Shown here in pieces: positions 25,530-34,314 of a stretch of 64,000 nt of DNA. This stretch comes from Bacteroidia bacterium (GTDB taxonomy: Bacteria; Bacteroidota; Bacteroidia; J057): the NCBI GenBank assembly GCA_022760475.1, contig JALEFZ010000006.1, positions 186,001 through 250,000 on the forward strand, in the 5' to 3' direction. Each line of letters starts with the position of its first letter. The stretch's first letter is position 1. The notes beneath the pieces were generated by a model, which saw only the letters and a program-made list of their open reading frames with translations, searched no databases and was not told the DNA's origin. The translations under genes were made by a program, and so were the position numbers.

Positions 25530-26654
25530 TTAGTTTAATTTGCCCATGATTGTCTTGAGGTTTTCATAGACATAAGCGACCTCTTCATCCGTCATCTGTG
25601 GATAAAAGGGCAGAATGACCATTTCGTGGCTTAGGCTTTCAGCGACAGGATAGTCCCCCTCTTTGTAGCCATAACTTTCCATGTAAAATTCCTGAAGATG
25701 GATGCAGGGAGAAAAATATGCTTTGGACTGGACTCCTGTATTGTTCAATTCCTCGATCAATTGATCTCTGATTTCCTCTCTTACCCTGATCCCAAATACA
25801 AACCACGCATGCTCGTTGCCTTCTGAAGTTTCAGGCAGCCTGATACCGTCAATGTCTTTTAACATTTCAAGGTATTTGTTAGCGAGTCTTTGCCTTTGGC
25901 TAATGAATTCTGGTAGACGCCTGGTTTGTACCACTCCAAGTGCGGCAGTCAATTCATTGATTCGGTAGTTGTACCCCAGACGGGTGTGAGATAACCATTG
26001 CATGTCATCTCCACGGCCCTGGTTGCGCATGCTCCTGGTCAGGCGATAGATTTCATCGTCATTGGTGATGAGCATACCCCCTTCTCCGGTGGTCATTTGT
26101 TTGTTGGGATAGAAACCAAATGCGCCACAGTCTCCTATGGTACCGGAAATTTGCCCCCGGTGGGTGCCCAAAGGAGCTTCGCATGCATCTTCGATGACCT
26201 TCAAGTTATATTTCTTGGCCAATGCCATGATTTCGGTCATGTTGGAGCATTGCCCGAAAACGTGTACCGGCAGTATGGCCTTGGTTTTTGGAGTGATAGC
26301 TGCTTCAATCAATGAAACATCCATATTGAAGCTGTTGGCTTCTACATCTACAAACACTGGTGTTCCCCTTTCAAAAAGGATGCAGTTGGCTGAGGCGATG
26401 AAGGAAAATGGTGAGGTGATCACTTCATCTCTGTCTGAAATTCCGAGGGCACGGATGGCCAGGTGTAAGGCAGAGGTTCCTGAGTTACACGCGACTGCAT
26501 ACTTGCTCCCCATGGTTTCAGCAAAAATCTCCTCAAACTCCTGTGTTACAGGTCCCAGGCTCAGGCGAGGAGAGCGAAGGACTTCGTTTACTTTCTGAAT
26601 TTCTGCCTCGCTGATATCAGGCTTGGACAGAGGAATATTCAATTTTGTTTTCAT
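25530..26654 (-). CDS. PLP-dependent sugar aminotransferase (DegT/DnrJ/EryC1 family, LegC-like)
   Basis: The 374-residue enzyme adds an amino group to a 4-keto nucleotide sugar using glutamate and PLP. IPLSKPDISEAEIQKVNEVL is the family start. CNSGTSALHLAI and SPFSFIASANCILF bind the cofactor phosphate. VIEDACEAPLG carries the Asp that pairs with the pyridine nitrogen (about 156), and FGFYPNKQMTTGEGG holds the Schiff-base Lys (about 185). Its start overlaps the acyltransferase stop by four bases. Placed between the acyltransferase and the 4,6-dehydratase, it should make the UDP-4-amino sugar. Confidence 0.88.
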   Translation of the reverse strand: MKTKLNIPLSKPDISEAEIQKVNEVLRSPRLSLGPVTQEFEEIFAETMGSKYAVACNSGTSALHLAIRALGISDRDEVITSPFSFIASANCILFERGTPVFVDVEANSFNMDVSLIEAAITPKTKAILPVHVFGQCSNMTEIMALAKKYNLKVIEDACEAPLGTHRGQISGTIGDCGAFGFYPNKQMTTGEGGMLITNDDEIYRLTRSMRNQGRGDDMQWLSHTRLGYNYRINELTAALGVVQTRRLPEFISQRQRLANKYLEMLKDIDGIRLPETSEGNEHAWFVFGIRVREEIRDQLIEELNNTGVQSKAYFSPCIHLQEFYMESYGYKEGDYPVAESLSHEMVILPFYPQMTDEEVAYVYENLKTIMGKLN

Positions 26655-27061
26655 TCCTGATCGATTGTTCTGATGATTTTTACGGGTGTACCAACAGCGA
26701 TGACATTGTCCGGGATGTCTTTGTTGACGAAGCTGAAGGCTCCAATGATGGAGTTTTCTCCGATCGTAACTCCGGGCATCACCACAGCGTGTGATCCGAT
26801 GCGGGCATTTTTCTTAATGGTTACTTTGCCCTTTTTGTTGTCAATGGTGCTCAGGCTATAAATGGAACAATGGCTTCCAATTTGTGCCCATTCACCAATT
26901 TCTACGCCGTGCTTGGCATTGATATAGGTAAAGGCACCAATGTCAGACTTGTATCCAATTTCAAGATTATCTTTGTGCTGGACCATCCAGTTCCACTTGG
27001 TGAGTTTTCCATCTTCAAGTTCGGGGGCTTTCCAGCCATCAAAGCGATCTTCTTCAGACAT
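26651..27061 (-). CDS. Left-handed beta-helix acyltransferase (probable LegH role)
   Basis: The protein has 136 residues from the ATG at 27061; a TTG seven codons earlier is possible. From about residue 40 it is hexapeptide repeats (IGYKSDIGAFTYINAKHG, VEIGEWAQIGSHCSIYS, VTIKKNARIGSHAVVMPG, VTIGENSIIGAFSFVNKDIP), ending in VIAVGTPVKIIR. This folds into a trimeric beta-helix that uses acetyl-CoA. By position it should N-acetylate the 4-amino sugar made by the aminotransferase. It lacks the N-terminal Rossmann-like domain of PglD-type enzymes and is therefore short for that role. O-acetylation or another acyl group is an alternative. Confidence 0.75.
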   Translation of the reverse strand: MSEEDRFDGWKAPELEDGKLTKWNWMVQHKDNLEIGYKSDIGAFTYINAKHGVEIGEWAQIGSHCSIYSLSTIDNKKGKVTIKKNARIGSHAVVMPGVTIGENSIIGAFSFVNKDIPDNVIAVGTPVKIIRTIDQE

Positions 27062-27124
27062 AGGATTAGTTGTTTTTTCCAATAGACAAAAAAGAAGGCA
27101 AGACCCACCTGCCCTTACAAATAT

Positions 27125-28264
27125 CTAATATTCTATCTGCTTTTGAAGCAAATCTGAATCTATTTTTAAATCAATCAAATGACCCACAATCCGTTCTCCA
27201 GCTTTTCCATCTCCATATGGATTTACCGATCCCCTCAATTGGTTTTGGAAATCTTCCCCCCCCAAGGCCATTTCCAGCCCTTTGAGGATATTTTTCTTGC
27301 CATTTTCTACATCAATGACATTTTTTCCCCTCAATCTTCCCAACTGTCTTTCTCCAATATTTACAACAGGGGTTTGGAAAGAAGGCGCTTCTATGATGCC
27401 AGCACTTGAATTTCCTACCATTACAGAAGCATGCTTCATTAGACTCAAAAATCTTTGACGCTGAAGGGAGCTGAAGGTCTTTATACCTGCCTGACCTTCA
27501 ATTTTTTGTATTACTTCGATCATACTTTTCCCACCTGCATCTGCATTGGGATAGACAATGACAGTCTGAAGATTTTTTTCAAGAATGGCTTCCAGGCTTG
27601 CTTCAATTTGAGAAGCTGCAAGTTCAACCTCCTCACTCACCGGATGCTGTATCAGGAGACAAAGGGCTTTATTTACATCGAAACCGAGGTTTTCAAAAAG
27701 CTCCTCTTTACTCAGTAGGCTTTCATCGATTCCATCCAGGCCAGGGGCTCCACATACATGAACGTGTTTTGGGGATTCCCCCATTTTCAGGATGCGCTTA
27801 GCAGAGTCTTCTGTAGCTGGAAAATGTACCTGAGCGAGTTTGGTGATGGCATGTCGGACAGCTTCGTCTACGGTAGAGGTCACTTCACCGCCGTGGATGT
27901 GAGCTACTGCTATGCCTAGGTAAAGAGCCGCAGAAGCAGCTGCCAACATTTCTCCACGATCTCCCAATAAAAGAATTACATCAGGTTTTTCAGCCTGAAA
28001 TATATCTACCATGCCACGCAGACTGTCTCCCACGAAGGCCGCCATGGCAGCACGGCTGTCTTCTTCGAAGATGACAGGAAGCTCAATCAGCTCGAAATTA
28101 TCAGCCTTGATTTCATTCAGCGTGTATCCCCTGGATTCCATCAGGTGCATGCCTGTGGCCAGGACTTTTAATTCTAAATGATCTGAGGCCTCAATGGCTT
28201 TCAAAGTCCTTCGCATGAGCCCATAATCGGCGCGGGTTCCACTGATATAGAGTATCTTCTTCAT
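27125..28264 (-). CDS. neuC: UDP-sugar hydrolysing 2-epimerase (NeuC/LegG type)
   Basis: The 379-residue enzyme starts at ATG 28264, overlapping the neuB stop by four bases. KKILYISGTRADYGLMR is the standard NeuC start. TGMHLMESRGYTLNEI, LLLGDRGEMLAAASAALYL, AHIHGGEVTSTVDEAVRHAI and VGNSSAGIIEAPSF follow in family order, in a GT-B fold. It hydrolyses the UDP-sugar and inverts C2, giving a free ManNAc-type sugar. With the dehydratase, aminotransferase and acyltransferase alongside, the expected substrate is UDP-diacetamido-trideoxyglucose rather than UDP-GlcNAc. The sequence alone does not settle this. Confidence 0.92.
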   Translation of the reverse strand: MKKILYISGTRADYGLMRRTLKAIEASDHLELKVLATGMHLMESRGYTLNEIKADNFELIELPVIFEEDSRAAMAAFVGDSLRGMVDIFQAEKPDVILLLGDRGEMLAAASAALYLGIAVAHIHGGEVTSTVDEAVRHAITKLAQVHFPATEDSAKRILKMGESPKHVHVCGAPGLDGIDESLLSKEELFENLGFDVNKALCLLIQHPVSEEVELAASQIEASLEAILEKNLQTVIVYPNADAGGKSMIEVIQKIEGQAGIKTFSSLQRQRFLSLMKHASVMVGNSSAGIIEAPSFQTPVVNIGERQLGRLRGKNVIDVENGKKNILKGLEMALGGEDFQNQLRGSVNPYGDGKAGERIVGHLIDLKIDSDLLQKQIEY

Positions 28265-29313
28265 TTGAGCATTTCCCAACTAATCAAGGCCTCCAGGGGA
28301 ATCTCCTGAGCGGCCTCTTTACCAATGATTTTTGAAAATTCAGCAGGAGCTATACCTGTTCCAGGACGTTTAATGGTCAGCATTTTAGCTTCAATTAGGC
28401 TTCCCTTTGGAATCTCCACCGCTGCAACAATGCTTTTGCGGGCTACCTTGGCAACTTCAAGTTCGGCAGCGGTTGGTTCCTTCTCTGCTCGTCCTCTGAC
28501 GACCTCCATCAAGCGGATGCTTTTGACCATCTCAGCCAATTCATCCGGTTCCAATGATGCCTTGTGATCAGGGCCTTCCATATTCTTGTCCAGGGTAAAA
28601 TGCTTTTCGATGACCACAGCACCCATGGCCACTGCTGCAGTGGGTACCAGGATGCCTTCGGTATGATCAGAATAACCCAAAAGGCTGTTGGTCTGGTCAG
28701 AAAGGGTGTGCATGGCCCGTAAGTTGGCATCTTCGAGTGGGGTAGGATAATTCGAAGTACAGTGTAAGAAGATCACTTGTTTATTGCCCGTAGAAAGGAT
28801 AGCCGTTTTGGCTGCTTCTACTTCATCCATGGTAGCCATTCCCGTAGAAACGATCATCGGAAGGCCTTTTTGGGCCATATAGATCAGATAGGGAATATTG
28901 GTAAGATCTCCTGAACCTACTTTGAATGCATTAACATCAAGTCCATGAAGGTAATCAATGGCTGATTCATCAAAGGGGGTGGCCATGAAGGTCATTCCCT
29001 GTGATTCTGTATATGCTTTTAGCTCTGCAAAAGCCTCTTCAGGTAGCTCCAATCGCTTGAGCATCTCATACTGCGATTCTGTTTTTCCCAAATTCTTGCT
29101 CTGATAGGCAGCTTGCTTGGCTGATTTGGTAACCAATTTGTCAGCAGAGAATAACTGAAATTTTACTGCATCAACACCTGAATCTTTGCCTGCATCCACC
29201 AGTTTTTTTGCAAGTGCAAAGTCTCCATTATGGTTGACTCCTGCTTCAGCAATGATGAAAACAGAGCCATTTGGCTTGATGAGTTTTTGACCTATTTGAA
29301 TCTCTTGCTCCAT
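28261..29313 (-). CDS. neuB: Nonulosonic acid synthase (NeuB/LegI type)
   Basis: The 350-residue enzyme condenses phosphoenolpyruvate with a six-carbon sugar to make a nine-carbon acid. IAEAGVNHNGDFALAKKLVD is the N-terminal TIM-barrel signature. AVKFQLFSADKLVTKSAKQA, FMATPFDESAID, VNAFKVGSGDLTNIPYL, PMIVSTGMAT, LHCTSNYPTP and GYSDHTEGI carry metal and PEP ligands. The C-terminal SAF (antifreeze-like) domain starts near residue 285 (SIVAAVEIPKGSLIEA) with the conserved KRPGTGI. It begins one base after the flippase stop. The likely product is legionaminic acid. Confidence 0.93.
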   Translation of the reverse strand: MEQEIQIGQKLIKPNGSVFIIAEAGVNHNGDFALAKKLVDAGKDSGVDAVKFQLFSADKLVTKSAKQAAYQSKNLGKTESQYEMLKRLELPEEAFAELKAYTESQGMTFMATPFDESAIDYLHGLDVNAFKVGSGDLTNIPYLIYMAQKGLPMIVSTGMATMDEVEAAKTAILSTGNKQVIFLHCTSNYPTPLEDANLRAMHTLSDQTNSLLGYSDHTEGILVPTAAVAMGAVVIEKHFTLDKNMEGPDHKASLEPDELAEMVKSIRLMEVVRGRAEKEPTAAELEVAKVARKSIVAAVEIPKGSLIEAKMLTIKRPGTGIAPAEFSKIIGKEAAQEIPLEALISWEMLK

Positions 29314-29314
29314 C

Positions 29315-30829
29315 TTATTTTTTTCTTTTCAAAAAAGGTTTCAGTAAAGTAGGTACGCCCAATCTTGCTGCAATTCTTTCTATGTACTCATTGACATCCT
29401 TTGAGACTTCCAACCTTAACATCAATCCTCCGAAGATCAAGGTAAAAATCAATGACCTGACAGGAATATCCATCAAAAAGGGCATTTGAGGAATAAACTC
29501 TATCACTCCATAGCCCAACACTCCAATCAGGATGATGAGCAGCATCGGCCTACTGAAGGGCTGTAACTTGAACAAGATCCAAACTGCAATGATCCTTGCC
29601 ATATTGATACTGACAAGGGAAATGGCCGTAGCGGCAGCAGCTCCATAAATGCCATACTGTGGTATGAGCCATAGGTTGGTGCCGATCCCGATCCCGATGA
29701 GTGCCAATTGGAAGAAGGTATCGAAAATATATTTTCTGGAAGTGCTCAAGATGATGCCATTTAGCCCTGCCGTCATGTCAAAGACCTTTGCCAGTCCCAA
29801 AATCAGTAAAACGGGCAAACCTGGGCTATAATCCCCGCCCTGCATGATCGAAAAGAGGTTTTGCCGATTGATCCAAATCCCAAGGAAGATGAAGACACCA
29901 GCCATCATGCTAATGAGCGAAGTGCGTTGGTAGATCCGCTGCATTTCCTTCATGTTTTTCTGTTTCCAATGATCTGCCACCAAAGCACCAGAAATTCTCA
30001 TCAAGGCTTTATATGGGATGGTGATCACTGAAGAAATAAAACTCATGACCAAAAATATTCCGATTCTTTCTTCCTTGACATAAAAGGTCAGCATGAAAAG
30101 GTCCAGGTAGCTGAGTACGATGGAAGAGCCATATGAAAGGAAGGTCGCCAGGGTGTAGCCAAAAATTCGTTTGTAAAGCCTTTGCCAGACCCTTCCGAAG
30201 TTGGGTAGAATGAAAAACTGCCTTAGGTAAATAAGGTAGATCACGGGGACAAAGGCTGCCAGGATCACCAGGGCAACATAAAAGTCTACAAAAAAGTCAA
30301 AATCAATGTATCCAAGGGCGTACAGGCAGATTCCAATGCTTGCTGGCAGACGAAGCAAGATCTCTCGAACGAGGCTCATCACCGCGATTTTGTAGAGAGA
30401 ACGGAGGTAAGCCTCGAAGAAATTGATCATGAGGTAGCAAAAGGCAAAGGGGAAGAGCAGGTAATATTTTTCGTGGAGGATGGGGGTTTGGACTGACCAA
30501 ATGTCAAGTATTTGGTCCTGAAAAAGGAAGAAGATCAGTGAAAACAAGCCGAAGCCTACCAGATTGATCAGAAAAAAGCCAAACAGAAAGCCATTGTGTT
30601 TGCGTTCCTTTTGCCTAAAGAAGGGGAAAAAGCGTAGCGTTGCATTTGGGGTTCCCAAGGCTGCAAATTGGGAAAACATCAAGGCAAGGCTTGGTAAGGC
30701 ATTGAAAAAACCAACTTGAGAGAGGGTAAGGAAGTTGGTGAACAGCACCACCTTGTTGACAAATCCAAGAGCAGCACCCGCATAACTGATGATGGCCGCT
30801 GATACCCCTTGCTTTTGTACTACTCCCAT
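29315..30829 (-). CDS. Wzx-like polysaccharide flippase (MATE/MVF superfamily)
   Basis: The 504-residue membrane protein has about 12-14 hydrophobic segments. AAIISYAGAALGFVNKVVLF is the first, and the second half includes IPYKALMRISGALVADHWKQKN, typical of O-antigen translocases. The C-terminus is basic (LKPFLKRKK). It should flip lipid-linked oligosaccharide to the outer leaflet. The ATG at 30829 is preferred to one four codons earlier. It is the first surface-glycan gene of the nonulosonic operon, 65 bases after the nucleosidase gene. No Wzy or Wza is present, so the rest of the export route is elsewhere. Confidence 0.85.
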   Translation of the reverse strand: MGVVQKQGVSAAIISYAGAALGFVNKVVLFTNFLTLSQVGFFNALPSLALMFSQFAALGTPNATLRFFPFFRQKERKHNGFLFGFFLINLVGFGLFSLIFFLFQDQILDIWSVQTPILHEKYYLLFPFAFCYLMINFFEAYLRSLYKIAVMSLVREILLRLPASIGICLYALGYIDFDFFVDFYVALVILAAFVPVIYLIYLRQFFILPNFGRVWQRLYKRIFGYTLATFLSYGSSIVLSYLDLFMLTFYVKEERIGIFLVMSFISSVITIPYKALMRISGALVADHWKQKNMKEMQRIYQRTSLISMMAGVFIFLGIWINRQNLFSIMQGGDYSPGLPVLLILGLAKVFDMTAGLNGIILSTSRKYIFDTFFQLALIGIGIGTNLWLIPQYGIYGAAAATAISLVSINMARIIAVWILFKLQPFSRPMLLIILIGVLGYGVIEFIPQMPFLMDIPVRSLIFTLIFGGLMLRLEVSKDVNEYIERIAARLGVPTLLKPFLKRKK

Positions 30830-30894
30830 GTTTTGTGGCAAATAAATTTGAAGCCCTAAAGATGGGAAAATAATGTCATTGGTTCCATAGGAGC

Positions 30895-31656
30895 TTAATT
30901 TTCGATGAGGCTTTTTCGCATCCTGGATAATATACCTTTGATGACCTCCGGGGAGAGCTCAACGAGGATTTCATCTATGAACTTGAGGAAGTCCATCCCT
31001 GCATTGTGATCAGCGGTATCCGAAATGGTTCGGATAACGGTAAATGGAACGCCAAATTCAAAACAAACCTGGGCTACAGCAGCGCCTTCCATCTCTACAC
31101 ATTTGATACTTGGCAAGGCGCCTAACAGAGCATCTTTGTCTTTTTGGAAGCTAAAAAATTTATCTCCTGTGGCTATATCTCCCATCATTACCTTCGGATC
31201 ATCACTTCCAATAGTTTTGAGGTAAGGAAAAACATCATGATCCAGGAAGAACTCTTTAGCAGCATGGGCAGCCATTCTGGAAAGGACAGGATCCGTTTCA
31301 AAGTAGGTTTTTTCAAGCAGAGGAATTTCATATTGGGGCATGATAGGCCTTGGGTCCATGTCGTGTTGTATGAGATTTTCTCCTACGACTATGTCTCCGA
31401 TCTTTAGCCCAGGCGCGATAGCTCCAGCTACACCTGTGAAAATAACATGGCTTACCCCAAACTCAAGTATGAGGATGGATACAGTACTGGCAGCAGCTAC
31501 TTTGCCAATTCTGGAAAAAACAACTACAACCTCTATCCCTTCAATTTTCCCAGTTACAAATTCTCGCATGGCCACCTCCTTGTGTTCCTTTTCTTCCACA
31601 ATTTTGAGTATGGAATGAATTTCCTGAGGCATGGCTCCCATGATCCCGATTTTCAT
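30895..31656 (-). CDS. mtnN: 5'-methylthioadenosine/S-adenosylhomocysteine nucleosidase
   Basis: The 253-residue enzyme removes adenine from MTA, SAH and 5'-deoxyadenosine. MKIGIMGAMPQEIHSI carries the start and an acidic catalytic residue. ILEFGVSHVIFTGVAGAI, DIATGDKFF, VEMEGAAVAQVC and VIRTISDTAD (catalytic Asp) follow in family order. It is slightly longer than the usual 230 residues, with an insert around 115-145. It lies 65 bases upstream of the flippase on the same strand and may be the first gene of that operon, although it has no pathway link to nonulosonic acids. Confidence 0.92.
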   Translation of the reverse strand: MKIGIMGAMPQEIHSILKIVEEKEHKEVAMREFVTGKIEGIEVVVVFSRIGKVAAASTVSILILEFGVSHVIFTGVAGAIAPGLKIGDIVVGENLIQHDMDPRPIMPQYEIPLLEKTYFETDPVLSRMAAHAAKEFFLDHDVFPYLKTIGSDDPKVMMGDIATGDKFFSFQKDKDALLGALPSIKCVEMEGAAVAQVCFEFGVPFTVIRTISDTADHNAGMDFLKFIDEILVELSPEVIKGILSRMRKSLIEN

Positions 31657-31828
31657 ATGTAGCTGTATTTTTTTGTAGGGAAATTATTCTTCAATATTAA
31701 CGATTTGAAGGGAGATTTTCGTGAGTACATTCAAAAGAAGATGAGAAATAAAGGTAGATTTTCATTCCAAATGGATAGTTTTAATTGTCCCATTCACTTA
31801 AGCAGCGGCCATTGAACTTTGTTTAAAT

Positions 31829-31865
31829 AAAAAAGAGAGGGGCAGAAAAAGATCTACCGCCTCTC
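31829..31865 (-). terminator. Intrinsic terminator after pgi
   Basis: Read on the minus strand, GAGAGG and CCTCTC close a 19-base loop with extra inner pairs, followed by six Ts. It lies about 40 bases past the pgi stop. Confidence 0.8.
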
Positions 31866-31904
31866 AAATAATAGAATTAGCTGCATAAATTATTTGTTAC
31901 CTTT

Positions 31905-33566
31905 TCAGGCCTTCCTCATAGACTTATATGCATTGATCAGGCCATTCGTAGAGGAATCGTGGCTGCTGACCGCTTCATCTCCGCCCAATTCAGGTAAAAT
32001 TGCCTTCGCCAACTGCTTCCCGAGTTCAACTCCCCATTGATCAAAGGAGAAAATATTCCAGATTACGCCTTGAACAAAGATTTTGTGTTCATACATGGCA
32101 ATGAGCTGTCCCAATGTGTAGGGAGTAATCTGCTTGACCATGATAGAATTGGTCGGGCGGTTGCCAAGAAATACTTTAAAAGGTGCGAGTTTCTGGATTT
32201 CTTCAGGAGATTTTCCGGACTCTTCCAATTCTTTGGCTACAGCTTCATAGCTTTTTCCCTTCATCAAAGCCTCCGTCTGGGCAAAGAAGTTGGCCAACAA
32301 CTTGGGGTGATGGTCCCCAACAGGATTGTGAGATATGGCAGGTGCGATGAAATCACAAGGAATGATTTTGCTTCCCTGGTGGATCAACTGGTAAAAGGCA
32401 TGCTGTCCATTGGTACCTGGCTCGCCCCAGATTACGGGGCCGGTTTGCCAGCTTACTGGGCTTCCATCCCTGCCTACATATTTTCCGTTGGATTCCATGT
32501 TGCCCTGCTGGAAATAGGCTGCGAATCTGTGGAGGTATTGGTCGTAAGGCAGAATGGCTTCCGTCTCAGATCCATAGAAATTGTTGTACCATACGCCAAT
32601 CAATGCCAAAATCACCGGAAAGTTTTCTTCAAATGGAGTCTCTCTAAAGTGCTTGTCCATGCTGTGTGCTCCTTCGAGCAACTGGCGGAAATTGTCGAAG
32701 CCAATGACACAGGCAATTGAAAGCCCGATCGCTGACCAAAGGGAATATCTTCCCCCTACCCAATCCCAGAAGCCAAACATATTGGCTGGGTCTATGCCAA
32801 ATTTCTCCACTCCATCGCGATTGGTTGATAGTGCCACAAAGTGCTTTTTGATGTGTTCTTCATCTTTGGCGGTATCCAGAAACCAATTCCTTGCTGTATG
32901 CGCATTGGTCATGGTCTCCTGGGTGGTAAAGGTCTTGGAGGCAATCATGAAGAGGGTACTCTCCGGATTTAGGCCTTTCAGGCTTTCAGCAATGTGGGTT
33001 CCGTCTACATTTGAAACGTAGTGTACATTCATTCCTGGTTTCCAGTAAGGCTTCAGGGCTTCGGTAACCATGATCGGACCCAGGTCAGAACCTCCAATTC
33101 CAATGTTCACGATATCGGTAATTCTGCTCCCTGAGAATCCTGTCCAACTACCATCAATTACCTTGTTGGAGAATGCTTCCATCCTGTCCAGCACCTCATT
33201 TACTGCAGGCATGACATCCTCTCCGTCTACCATAATCGCCTTATTCGATCTGTTTCTTAAGGCAATATGAAGTACAGCCCTGTCTTCGGTCTGGTTTATC
33301 CGAGCACCGGTAAACATCTTTTCGATGGCATCCTTGACTTCCAGTTCTTCCGCCAGCTCAAAAAGCTGTTCCATTGTCGCCTTTGTAATGAGGTTTTTTG
33401 AGTAGTCTAATAAGATGTCTTCAAAGGTCGCAGAAAACTTTTCAAACCTCTGGGGATCAATCTCAAAGTGTCGACTTAGGTCAAAACCCTTCTCTTGAAT
33501 GGTATGGTATGTAGATTCTAGGGCTTTCCAGGCCTCTGAGCTTGTAGGATTGTTAGATTGAAGCAT
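31905..33566 (-). CDS. pgi: Glucose-6-phosphate isomerase
   Basis: The 553-residue enzyme interconverts glucose-6-phosphate and fructose-6-phosphate, close to the 549 residues of the E. coli enzyme. [55 protein letters not shown] and [18 protein letters not shown] (catalytic Glu and His) are clear signatures. The conserved Lys lies in [13 protein letters not shown]. It is transcribed alone, with 210 bases upstream in which no consensus promoter box was seen. Its product could feed UDP-GlcNAc synthesis for the neighbouring glycan operon. Confidence 0.96.
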   Translation of the reverse strand: MLQSNNPTSSEAWKALESTYHTIQEKGFDLSRHFEIDPQRFEKFSATFEDILLDYSKNLITKATMEQLFELAEELEVKDAIEKMFTGARINQTEDRAVLHIALRNRSNKAIMVDGEDVMPAVNEVLDRMEAFSNKVIDGSWTGFSGSRITDIVNIGIGGSDLGPIMVTEALKPYWKPGMNVHYVSNVDGTHIAESLKGLNPESTLFMIASKTFTTQETMTNAHTARNWFLDTAKDEEHIKKHFVALSTNRDGVEKFGIDPANMFGFWDWVGGRYSLWSAIGLSIACVIGFDNFRQLLEGAHSMDKHFRETPFEENFPVILALIGVWYNNFYGSETEAILPYDQYLHRFAAYFQQGNMESNGKYVGRDGSPVSWQTGPVIWGEPGTNGQHAFYQLIHQGSKIIPCDFIAPAISHNPVGDHHPKLLANFFAQTEALMKGKSYEAVAKELEESGKSPEEIQKLAPFKVFLGNRPTNSIMVKQITPYTLGQLIAMYEHKIFVQGVIWNIFSFDQWGVELGKQLAKAILPELGGDEAVSSHDSSTNGLINAYKSMRKA

Positions 33567-33777
33567 AATGATGTTCTAATTGCAGGGAATTTGCGGGTTT
33601 TCATGCCTTTTTTCAAGCATCATCCAAAAATTAACCCAGGGCTAATCTTGGAATAAGTCTTTTGAAAAAGAGCTGGGAAGCGGACATTTCTTTGGCAATA
33701 TCTTTCAAATTGCCCTTATTTGACCATTGATTAACAGTTGAGTGAAAACTTGCCCTACTATTTCAACTTAAAAAGAA

Positions 33778-34260
33778 ATGAATACCATCCCTGCGACCGT
33801 CGTTGATGAGATTACCGAAGAGCTATTTTTTCTGGAAAATGAGTTAGTTTTTGAGCAAATGGTCAATGACCTTGGTGAAGAGCAGCCATTTGTTTTTACC
33901 TATTTGATGACCATTGGGGAGAATGACTTTAATGAGGAAGAAAGGGAATTGATGCTGGTATTGGGAGTGATCATTTGGAAAATCATGTCCAAAGGAAAGG
34001 ATGGCTTGCCCACCGTTTCTGAACAAGAGTTGGATAAGGTGGAACAAAGCAATATGCCACTGCTTGAAAAACTGGCTGGTGATGAGTCAGGTTTTGTCAG
34101 TTCTGCCAGAAATTTGGCCGTCGGATACAACCAACCGGAAATTCTAAATTATATCATAGATAGTGTGATTGCTGAAGAGGAAGAAGGAGAAGTGCGTGAG
34201 ATTAACCAGGGCATTATGATTATCTTCCTGAAAATAGTAATTGATTGCCTTGATGGTTAA
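33778..34260 (+). CDS. Small acidic protein of unknown function
   Basis: The 160-residue protein has no signal peptide. It is rich in Glu and Asp (ITEELFFLENELVFEQM, NDFNEEERELMLVLG, IAEEEEGEVREI) and looks all helical. Hydrophobic stretches (LMLVLGVIIWKIM and IMIIFLKIVIDCL) are buried-helix type rather than membrane spans. No family was recognised. It lies 55 bases before the large TraB/GumN gene on the same strand, and the two may be co-transcribed. Confidence 0.55.
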   Translation: MNTIPATVVDEITEELFFLENELVFEQMVNDLGEEQPFVFTYLMTIGENDFNEEERELMLVLGVIIWKIMSKGKDGLPTVSEQELDKVEQSNMPLLEKLAGDESGFVSSARNLAVGYNQPEILNYIIDSVIAEEEEGEVREINQGIMIIFLKIVIDCLDG

Positions 34261-34314
34261 GACAAATAAAGGGCTTTATGCCCCATAAACTTAATTTACA
34301 TTTTGACACAGACC

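Noticed and set aside
32037-32720. Plus-strand frame of 227 codons opposite pgi
   Set aside because: Long, but entirely antisense to conserved pgi signatures, with no recognisable domain.
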